Shown piece after piece: positions 39,888 through 48,238 of a DNA stretch of 48,238 nucleotides. The stretch's first letter is position 1, and each line of letters starts with the position of its first letter. The translations under genes were made by a program, and so were the position numbers. Below the pieces are notes generated by a model that saw only the letters and a list, made by a program, of their open reading frames with translations, had not been told where the DNA came from and ran no database searches. The DNA comes from Candidatus Cloacimonadota bacterium (GTDB lineage: Bacteria > Cloacimonadota > Cloacimonadia > Cloacimonadales > TCS61), in assembly GCA_030620155.1 (NCBI GenBank), contig JAUXFF010000004.1:1-48238 (forward strand), in the 5' to 3' direction.

Positions 39888-40271
39888 ATGATAGTTGAAA
39901 TTACACCTGAAAGGGCGATAGAGATAGTTGAAAAAGTCTCCAGATTCATTGTAGAAAGGAAGATGGCTGCTCCCGCAATAATGACGATCGAGTCATTAAG
40001 ACCCTTACATAATATTGGAAGTCAGCTTTTATACTTTGTGGCTCCTTTTGCAGAAGTTATTTTCAATGCTAAAGAATATGAAGAATTCGCAGCTCTTTTA
40101 GAAAAAGATGAATATGTTAAACTTTTATTGAAAAGGATTGATGAGCTTGATGAAGAAATTTATAGAGATGAAAGAGCAAAAAAAAGGATATTGCGAAAAA
40201 GAAGAATAAATAAGATAAAAAGATTTTTTGGATATAAAAAGACTCAAAAGAAAAAAGTAATAAAAAAATAA
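39888..40271 (+). CDS. Conserved hypothetical protein, basic C-terminus
   Basis: Intact 127-aa ORF, 'MAAPAIMTIESLRPLHNIGSQLLYFVAPFAEVIFNAKEYEEFAALLEKDEYVK'. Confidence 0.65.
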   Translation: MIVEITPERAIEIVEKVSRFIVERKMAAPAIMTIESLRPLHNIGSQLLYFVAPFAEVIFNAKEYEEFAALLEKDEYVKLLLKRIDELDEEIYRDERAKKRILRKRRINKIKRFFGYKKTQKKKVIKK

Positions 40272-40290
40272 ATTAAATGTTATGCTTCGT

Positions 40291-40304
40291 CCCGATAAAT
40301 CGGG
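40291..40304. repeat. Short perfect palindrome CCCGATAAATCGGG in GlmL leader
   Basis: Read directly, 26 bp upstream of the refined ATG at 40330. Confidence 0.7.
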
Positions 40305-40329
40305 GCTATGCCCAAACAAGGAGGATAGA

Positions 40330-42195
40330 ATGGGTAATACTCAATCGTTAAAGAGAATTATTGCAACAGACTGTGGAAGTACTACAACAAAGTCAATTCT
40401 CATTGAGTATATTGATGGTGAATACCGCCAGACAGTTCGTGGTGAAGCTCCTACAACTGTGGAAAAGCCATTGAATGATGTTACAAAAGGCGTTATTAAT
40501 GCGGTAGTAGAGCTGGAAGAATTGGCACGCCTGAAGTACAACGATTCAAGCATCAGTTTTATTAAAGATGGTAATATTTTTATTTCTGATAATGACGACG
40601 GTGTTAATGCGTATGTATCCACCAGTAGTGCCGGTGGAGGTCTGCAAATGATGGTTACTGGTGTGGTTGCAAAAATGACAGGTGAAAGTGCAGAAAGAGC
40701 AGCCCTGGGAGCAGGTGCAATAGTTATGGACCTTATTGCCAGTAACGATAAGCGCCCGAATCACGAAAAAATAGAGAGAATTCGTCAACTTCGCCCTGAT
40801 ATGATCCTGATGGCAGGTGGTGTTGACGGTGGTACTACCAAGCATGTGGCTGAAATGGCTGAGTTGGTTGGAGCTGCAGACCCTAAACCGCGTCTCGGTT
40901 CAAGCTATAAATTACCTATAATCTATGCCGGGAATAATAAAGCCCGGGATATTGTCAAAGAAGCACTTGAAGAAAAAACCGATCTTATTATCACTGATAA
41001 TCTCAGACCAACTCTGGAAGTAGAAAACCTGGGACCTGCCCGGGATAAAATACATGACCTCTTTATGGAACATGTTATGGCTCAAGCTCCCGGTTATAAT
41101 AAATTAATGACCTGGACAGTAGGACCAATAAATGGCAAGCTGGAAAACATACCAATTATGCCGACTCCCGCAGCAGTAGGAAATATCATGCAGGCAATTG
41201 CAAAACATAATAATATTGAAGTCCTGGGTGTTGATATTGGTGGAGCTACTACAGATATATTTTCTGTTTTTACCAAAAAATTTATCTTCAACAGAACCGT
41301 TAGTGCTAACTTGGGAATGAGCTATAGTATTTCAAATGTTCTTGCTTCCGCAGGATTGGAAAACATTCTCCGCTGGGTTCCTTTTGATATAGATGAATCG
41401 GAGCTCAGGAATATGATCAAGAACAAAATGATCAGACCAACTACTATTCCACAGGAATTAGAAGAACTTGTCCTTGAACAGGCAATAGCCAAAGAAGCAT
41501 TAAGGTATGCATTTATTCAACATAAAGAATTTGCTGTGGGGCTGAAGGGCGGACAAAAAAAACGCGAAATTGCTGATGCTTTCGCTCAATCATTATCCGG
41601 GGAAACAATTGTAAATATGATGTCCCTCGACCTCCTTGTCGGAAGTGGAGGGGTAATGTCTCATGCTCCTCGCAGGAACCAATCTGTAATGCTGCTGCTG
41701 GATGGATTTTTACCGGAAGGTATTACCAGACTTGCCGTAGATAGTATTTTTATGATGCCGCATCTTGGTGTTCTTACAGAAATCAGCGAAAAAGCTGCAA
41801 CTGAAGTTTTTGATAAAGACTGTATGGTCTACCTCGGGACCTGTGTTGCTCCTGTTGGAAGAATCAAACCTGACAAAGTTTCACTTTCAGCTAAAATCGA
41901 GCTGCCCAATGGTGAAGTATTCGAAGAAGATATTAAATTCGGTGAAATAAGATTAATTCCTCTTGGTGTCGGTGAAAAAGCAAAAGCAATTTTGAAACCG
42001 GGTAGAGGACTTGATCTCGGTAATGGTAAAAACCAAGAACTGGAAACTGAATTGCATGGTGGTGTGGTTGGAATCGTTTTAGATACCAGGGGAAGACGAC
42101 CTTTTATAATACCGGTAGAAGCATCTGAACGTGTTCCTCTTCTAAAAAAATGGATGCGTGAATTAAAAGCTTATCCGGACAAAATACTGAAATAG
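40330..42195 (+). CDS. glmL: Glutamate mutase accessory protein GlmL/MutL-family ATPase
   Basis: 'RIIATDCGSTTTKSILIEY', 'EVLGVDIGGATTDIFSVF', 'NLGMSYSISNV'; start refined from 40282 to MGNTQSLK after AGGAGG. Confidence 0.85.
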   Translation: MGNTQSLKRIIATDCGSTTTKSILIEYIDGEYRQTVRGEAPTTVEKPLNDVTKGVINAVVELEELARLKYNDSSISFIKDGNIFISDNDDGVNAYVSTSSAGGGLQMMVTGVVAKMTGESAERAALGAGAIVMDLIASNDKRPNHEKIERIRQLRPDMILMAGGVDGGTTKHVAEMAELVGAADPKPRLGSSYKLPIIYAGNNKARDIVKEALEEKTDLIITDNLRPTLEVENLGPARDKIHDLFMEHVMAQAPGYNKLMTWTVGPINGKLENIPIMPTPAAVGNIMQAIAKHNNIEVLGVDIGGATTDIFSVFTKKFIFNRTVSANLGMSYSISNVLASAGLENILRWVPFDIDESELRNMIKNKMIRPTTIPQELEELVLEQAIAKEALRYAFIQHKEFAVGLKGGQKKREIADAFAQSLSGETIVNMMSLDLLVGSGGVMSHAPRRNQSVMLLLDGFLPEGITRLAVDSIFMMPHLGVLTEISEKAATEVFDKDCMVYLGTCVAPVGRIKPDKVSLSAKIELPNGEVFEEDIKFGEIRLIPLGVGEKAKAILKPGRGLDLGNGKNQELETELHGGVVGIVLDTRGRRPFIIPVEASERVPLLKKWMRELKAYPDKILK

Positions 42196-42238
42196 CCACT
42201 TTTTGTGCATCTTGTGGCTAATATTATGGAGGATGTAA

Positions 42239-43363
42239 ATGGCACAAGCATACTCAGCCGGTTTAACGGTTACAGATAGTATCGTTCTGAAAAAAGACAG
42301 AATACTTCCTTTGAAAGGTACTGTAAAAGTAAAAAAAGGTGATAAAGTAAAAGCAGAAGACCTGGTTGCCGAAACCTTGCTCCCGGGAAAAGTTGTTCCT
42401 TTTAACCTGGCAAATAAATTAGGAGTACCACCCAATTTTGTAAAAGAATATATCAAAATAAAAGCAGGTGATGAACTAAAAAAAGGCCAGGTTATTGCTG
42501 AAAGTAAGGGTTTCTTTGGTTTATTCAAAACTTCAATCAAATCCCCCATCGATGGCGAAGTAGAAAATATTTCCAATATTACAGGACAATTATTATTACG
42601 AGAACCAAGAATCCCTGTTCAAATAAAAGCTTTCATAGACGGCCTTGTCGTTGAAGTTATCGAAAATGAGGGAGTTATTATCGAAAACAAATCTGCCTAT
42701 GTTCAGGGAATTTTTGGTATTGGTGGTGAGACTACCGGTAAGCTAAAAGTTCTTGCTGAATCTCCCGATGAAATTATTGAAGCAAAAAAAATTGATGACT
42801 CGTGTAAGGATAAAATAATTGTAAGTGGCTCGATGGTAACTTATGATGTTATTAAAAAAGCCCAAAATGTAGGGGTTGGGGGTATCATCACTGGGGGTAT
42901 TGATGATCGTGACCTGAAAAAACTCCTCGGGTATAACATCGGTGTTGCAATCACCGGTCATGAAGATATTGGAATAACAATTGTCGTTACCGAGGGTTTT
43001 GGGAAAATCAAAATGGCAAATAAGACATTCGAACTACTCAAAAAATTTGATGGTCACAAAACATCTATCCACGGAAAAACCCAGATAAGAGCCGGAGTTA
43101 TGAGACCTGAAATTATTATTCCCATTAAATTTAAAGAAGAAGAATTAAAAGTTCCGAAAGAACATATGCCTACTTTAGAAATCGGAACAACTATCAGGGT
43201 TATTCGCCAACCGAATTTTGGAGTTATAGGAAAAGTTACCGGTTTGCCGGAAAAACTTACAAAAGTGGAAAGTGAGACCCTGGTCAGAATACTGGAAGCC
43301 AAGCTGGAAAACGGACAAAAGGTCACTATCCCCAGAGCTAATGTTGAGGTTATTGAGGAATAA
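42239..43363 (+). CDS. Conserved hypothetical protein with RnfC/biotinyl-like barrel-sandwich segments, coupled to glmL
   Basis: 'LPLKGTVKVKKGDKVKAEDLVAETLLPG', 'AGDELKKGQVIAESKGFFGLFKTSIKSPIDGEVENIS'; C-terminal 'GTTIRVIRQPNFGVIGKVTGLPEKLTKVESE' KOW-like. Confidence 0.6.
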   Translation: MAQAYSAGLTVTDSIVLKKDRILPLKGTVKVKKGDKVKAEDLVAETLLPGKVVPFNLANKLGVPPNFVKEYIKIKAGDELKKGQVIAESKGFFGLFKTSIKSPIDGEVENISNITGQLLLREPRIPVQIKAFIDGLVVEVIENEGVIIENKSAYVQGIFGIGGETTGKLKVLAESPDEIIEAKKIDDSCKDKIIVSGSMVTYDVIKKAQNVGVGGIITGGIDDRDLKKLLGYNIGVAITGHEDIGITIVVTEGFGKIKMANKTFELLKKFDGHKTSIHGKTQIRAGVMRPEIIIPIKFKEEELKVPKEHMPTLEIGTTIRVIRQPNFGVIGKVTGLPEKLTKVESETLVRILEAKLENGQKVTIPRANVEVIEE

Positions 43364-43387
43364 ATACCCTTTCTCAGTGAAAAAAAT

Positions 43388-43417
43388 AAAAGGGACAGCA
43401 CAATGTGTTGTCCCTTT
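43388..43417. terminator. Bidirectional intrinsic terminator between convergent genes
   Basis: AAAAGGGACAGCAC-aat-GTGTTGTCCCTTTT with flanking A/T tracts on both strands. Confidence 0.85.
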
Positions 43418-43432
43418 TTCTAATATTTATTT

Positions 43433-44056
43433 CTAATAATATGCCAATATCACATATTGTTCATCCACAAACAACTCTACAGGTCCGTAATAGTAAAGTT
43501 CATAATTATCAAGAACAACCCTGAATTCATAAGTAATAGGATTATCGTTTGTGGAAGGGCTCAACCTGCTCCAGGCAGAATCTCCAGGTGCGATATCATA
43601 AATAATAGGTATAAAGTTACCTTGATTTTTAGAAACTGAAAGATCATTAATAAATCTATCAGAGATATTAACAATTTTAACACCGGCATGAGTCGGGAAA
43701 GCATGGACTTTAGTAGTTTCATCAGGATGGACAATAAGTGTTGTTTCCGTAAAATAATCACCAGTAGGGTTCCCGCTCAGATCGCCTTCCTGCATCATGA
43801 ATGTTTCACCTTCCAGTGATAGATCAACCTTTTTGTCATCACCACCCCAGAACAGGAATTTTTTCCCTGTATTTATAGAAACAGATTTTTTTTCTGGCAA
43901 ATTGTCCGGGTCTTCCGAACCCTTAAGTACATAATCGTTCCCTTTTATAGTGAAGTATAATGCGTGTTCCGTTTTATTAACGATTTTAATATTTCCTTCT
44001 GTTGAACATCCAATTAACAACAATATTGGAATAACTATCAATAAGATTTTTTTCAT
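43433..44056 (-). CDS. Hypothetical lipoprotein
   Basis: Lipobox 'ILLLIGCSTEG'; intact 207-aa ORF. Confidence 0.6.
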   Translation of the reverse strand: MKKILLIVIPILLLIGCSTEGNIKIVNKTEHALYFTIKGNDYVLKGSEDPDNLPEKKSVSINTGKKFLFWGGDDKKVDLSLEGETFMMQEGDLSGNPTGDYFTETTLIVHPDETTKVHAFPTHAGVKIVNISDRFINDLSVSKNQGNFIPIIYDIAPGDSAWSRLSPSTNDNPITYEFRVVLDNYELYYYGPVELFVDEQYVILAYY

Positions 44057-44072
44057 AATTTTCCCCCATAAA

Positions 44073-45374
<1,302 letters not shown>

Positions 45375-45461
45375 CTATACTAAGACCTAAGACCGTTTGT
45401 AAGTTTTAGAATTTATGAACAAACATAAACAGCATAAGTCTCATTTGCCTTGTTATTAAAT

Positions 45462-46397
45462 TTAACTCTTAAATATTTTCTCCATTGCTTTTAAAGAACC
45501 GAGCATTGCAGTAGCTTCATAAGGAACTATGACAGTTTTATCTTCTTTTTGTACAATTTCATTGAATGCTTTAATATATTTTACAGCCAGTAAATATTGG
45601 GCAGGGTCCGTTCCTGTAGCTTCTACTGCTTTAGAAACTTCCCTTATTGCTCTTGCTTCTGCTTCTGCAATAAGTACTTTTGCTTGTGCTTCCCCTTCTG
45701 CTCTTTTAATTTTGGCTTCTCTATCTCCTTCAGCGATTAGAATATTAGACCTTTTCTCACCTTCAGCTTCCAGAATTCTTGCACGACGGTCTCTCTCAGC
45801 GCGCATCTGTTTCTCCATTGCAATCCTGATTTCTTCGGGAGGACTAATATCCTGTAATTCAACACGATTTACTTTTACTCCCCATTTATCTGTTGCATCA
45901 TCAAGAATATCACGTAATTTGGAATTAATCGTATCACGGGAAGTCAATGTCTTGTCCAGGTCCAATTCACCTATCACATTACGAAGAGTTGTCTGTGTGA
46001 GCTTTTCAATAGCATGGGGAAGATTGAAAATTTCATAAATTGCTTTTACAGGGTCGGTAACTTGAAAATATAATAGTGCATCGATTTCAATGGAAACATT
46101 ATCACTGGTAATTACATTCTGGCGTGGAAAATCATAGACAGTTTCACGAAGGTCTATTCTGGTTTCCGTTTTTATTTGGACATACTTATTACCCTTGAAA
46201 TCTGTCTTGACAAAACGCCAGTTAATCGGGCGTGATTTATCAACAACCGGCCAGATAATGTGCAATCCACTTTCTAATGTCCTGTTATACTTTCCCAATC
46301 TTTCAATTATCATAACCTGGGCTTGTTTAATTATAACTAAACCTTTCGAAATAAGTATTAACACAAAAATTGCTAAAATTATAAATACTATGGTCAT
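45462..46397 (-). CDS. SPFH/Band 7 (paraslipin, QmcA-like) membrane protein
   Basis: 'KQAQVMIIERLGKYNRTLESGLHIIWPVVDK', 'LDKTLTSRDTINSKLRDILDDATDKWGVKVNRVELQDI'. Confidence 0.94.
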   Translation of the reverse strand: MTIVFIILAIFVLILISKGLVIIKQAQVMIIERLGKYNRTLESGLHIIWPVVDKSRPINWRFVKTDFKGNKYVQIKTETRIDLRETVYDFPRQNVITSDNVSIEIDALLYFQVTDPVKAIYEIFNLPHAIEKLTQTTLRNVIGELDLDKTLTSRDTINSKLRDILDDATDKWGVKVNRVELQDISPPEEIRIAMEKQMRAERDRRARILEAEGEKRSNILIAEGDREAKIKRAEGEAQAKVLIAEAEARAIREVSKAVEATGTDPAQYLLAVKYIKAFNEIVQKEDKTVIVPYEATAMLGSLKAMEKIFKS

Positions 46398-46831
46398 TAT
46401 ACCTCCTCTATAACATTTACTATTAATTTATTTCCTTCAAATGAACTTACCCTTATTTTTGTGCCTTCTGTTATTCTTTTTCCATCCTTTGAAACAGCAG
46501 ACCATTCTTCCCCACCGATTTTTACATAACCTCTTCCATCATCGGGAATCTCTTTAATCACCAAACCTTCTTTATCCTTTAAGGCAAAGATATTAGTTTC
46601 TTCAGTAGTTTGGGAAATCAACTTCTTACTAAATTTTCTCAAATTCAGGAATACTATAAAAGTAATAACTGCAAATATTAATATTTGAAATCCAATCCCA
46701 TTAATTAGTAATGAAGCCAATCCTGTTAAAATGGCTCCGATGCCAAAACTCATAAACAGAAATCCCGGGGTAAATATTTCTATTATCATACATATTATAC
46801 CAATTCCTACCCAAATCATCCAAGGATGCAT
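46397..46831 (-). CDS. NfeD family membrane protein
   Basis: TM segments then OB-like 'GYVKIGGEEWSAVSKDGKRITEGTKIRVSSFEGNKLIV'; paired with SPFH gene. Confidence 0.92.
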   Translation of the reverse strand: MHPWMIWVGIGIICMIIEIFTPGFLFMSFGIGAILTGLASLLINGIGFQILIFAVITFIVFLNLRKFSKKLISQTTEETNIFALKDKEGLVIKEIPDDGRGYVKIGGEEWSAVSKDGKRITEGTKIRVSSFEGNKLIVNVIEEV

Positions 46832-46846
46832 AATTTCCTCCTTTAT

Positions 46847-46937
46847 CCCGACGTCTTGTCGGGGCGTAACGTAGTGAAGATCGAAGCTAAATTCTTCCTT
46901 CAGTCACGGCGTCTTGTCTGGGCGTAACAAAGTGAAG
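46847..46937. repeat. Intergenic direct repeats with hairpin (cgtcttgtcggggcgtaacgtagtgaag / cgtcttgtctgggcgtaacaaagtgaag)
   Basis: Copies at 46852-46879 and 46910-46937, 25/28 identical, period 58; CCCGAC-gtctt-GTCGGG hairpin at 46847-46863. Confidence 0.8.
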
Positions 46938-47172
46938 CCTGAAGCGAAGCGAAGCCGGATAGTCACGTCGTAACAATATTCTTCTCTCTTTTCTTTGCGT
47001 AGACGGATTGCTTATCTTTAGCGAAGCCGGATTGCTCCTTTTAGATAAATTTCTGAATTATCCACAAGCGACTTTTCTCATTTTTCTCTCAATTTATCTT
47101 TCATAATATTTTTTACACTACCATGTACCACCATTGTCCCAATGGTAGATTTTTCCCACCGGGGCGGTGGGG

Positions 47173-48066
47173 TTACTTACTTTCATTATTTCTTTCTTCT
47201 CTTTTCTCTTCTTTGTTCTGATCTTCATCTTTATATACTCTTTTTATTTTCTTTCTAGATGGTTTATCCCTTGAATAATAGTAATATGAAGAAGAACCTT
47301 TGGAAGTTTTAATTCCTAAAACCTTCATCAATTGCAAAATTAAAATCATTATATAATACAGAATCAGTAAACTTATAATCAAAATAATCAAGGTTAGCCC
47401 GGTTGTTTTTAAAAATACTTTTACGCTGTTTAAAAAAAGATTACTATCATTAATATCCCCTTTTATAATAACCGAGACCAGATGAAATTCTTCATTATGT
47501 TTCCAGATAGTCTCCTGGCTTGATAAACTATCAATTTCTACCTGAATTTTTTCAAGTTGAATATTATACTGTTTTACTCTTTCCGGAATTGTGCTTATAC
47601 TTATTAAGCTCTGTAAATGATTCCTGGTCAATTCTTTATTTTTCAAATGTTCTGCAATATCCATTCTAAAAAGATGAAGTTCTTTGGATTGCGAGTTTTC
47701 ACTTTCCAGTCCTTCGATTTGACGAAGTGCTGAAATGCCTTCTTTAAATAGAGAATCTTGAATTTCAAATAAGGCTAAAAAATAATTTTTCCTATATTCA
47801 GTTAAAATGGGAGATATATCATTCTCAGAAAACATCTCCTGAAGATTTCTAATTGCTTCACCTTTAATAGAAACACTATAATTCATTTCCACTTTTTTCA
47901 TATTTGAAGAATTTTTAAATAATCTGTCAATTCTTGAAGTATCTACTGAAACTTTTCGGGGAGAAAGATTTCCATAGAAATTAGACCTCTTTAAGCCAAT
48001 TCCTATCGATATTATGAAAATTATTATAACTACAAAATATTTTGTGCTTCTGCGCATTCTTATCAT
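47173..48066 (-). CDS. Hypothetical membrane protein (two predicted TM segments)
   Basis: Intact 297-aa ORF, N-terminal TM and 'TGLTLIILIISLLILYYIMILILQL' TM. Confidence 0.6.
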   Translation of the reverse strand: MIRMRRSTKYFVVIIIFIISIGIGLKRSNFYGNLSPRKVSVDTSRIDRLFKNSSNMKKVEMNYSVSIKGEAIRNLQEMFSENDISPILTEYRKNYFLALFEIQDSLFKEGISALRQIEGLESENSQSKELHLFRMDIAEHLKNKELTRNHLQSLISISTIPERVKQYNIQLEKIQVEIDSLSSQETIWKHNEEFHLVSVIIKGDINDSNLFLNSVKVFLKTTGLTLIILIISLLILYYIMILILQLMKVLGIKTSKGSSSYYYYSRDKPSRKKIKRVYKDEDQNKEEKREERNNESK

Positions 48067-48238
48067 TTACTCAACTCCTTTTTTTAATATCTCATCAGCA
48101 TATTTTAAAGCCAGATCAGTTTTTGATCCTGAAAGCATACGAGCAATCTCTCGTCTTTTTTCCTGTTGATTTAATTCTTTCACTTCAACTTCAGAATGTT
48201 CTGAGCTGCTAATTTTATTTATTGCAAAATGCTTATCA
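48067..48238 (-). CDS. recN: DNA repair protein RecN, C-terminal fragment (continues beyond window)
   Basis: Reverse translation '...DKHFAINKISSSEHSEVEVKELNQQEKRREIARMLSGSKTDLALKYADEILKKGVE*'. Confidence 0.85.
   Translation of the reverse strand, partial: DKHFAINKISSSEHSEVEVKELNQQEKRREIARMLSGSKTDLALKYADEILKKGVE

Noticed and set aside
45529-46038. 169-aa plus-strand ORF
   Set aside because: Antisense shadow of the SPFH gene, Ser/Ala-rich translation typical of reverse-strand artefacts.

Overview
AT-rich, gene-dense bacterial chromosome segment. The phylum is not proven; Cand. Cloacimonadota/FCB-like is an inference from the C-terminal 'YPNPFNP...SSGIYFYKI' sorting domains and low GC. Most of the window is housekeeping: a GNAT tail; a fatty-acid-kinase/acyltransferase trio (DAK2/FakA, DegV/FakB, PlsY-like); rpmH-rnpA-yidD-yidC-jag; an MBL-fold hydrolase; YifB/ComM; nnr, a histidine kinase, mazG, an MA-like peptidase, a response regulator and a UvrC-like gene on the minus strand; mfd; an SLBB/epimerase/aminotransferase surface-polysaccharide cluster; etfB, lgt, purB, a PSD-like gene, pssA, comF; a GlmL-like gene plus a conserved partner; eno, SPFH, NfeD; and a recN tail. 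An accessory island of about 9.3 kb (~11.37-20.66 kb) carries large secreted beta-helix/PKD/sorting-domain proteins and a duplicated lipoprotein-exoprotein unit. It is flanked by direct repeats of the 3' end of nnr; the displaced copy differs almost only at synonymous positions. Other notable points: (1) mfd is interrupted by two in-frame TAA codons that bracket the CarD-like RNAP-interaction domain; (2) a stand-alone UvrC N-terminal-like protein has lost its apparent GIY-YIG catalytic residues; (3) there are strong palindromes at the truncation scar and at the island edge; (4) PlsY-like and PSD-like proteins have altered catalytic motifs. No CRISPR array, rRNA, tRNA, transposase or integrase was recognised by eye.
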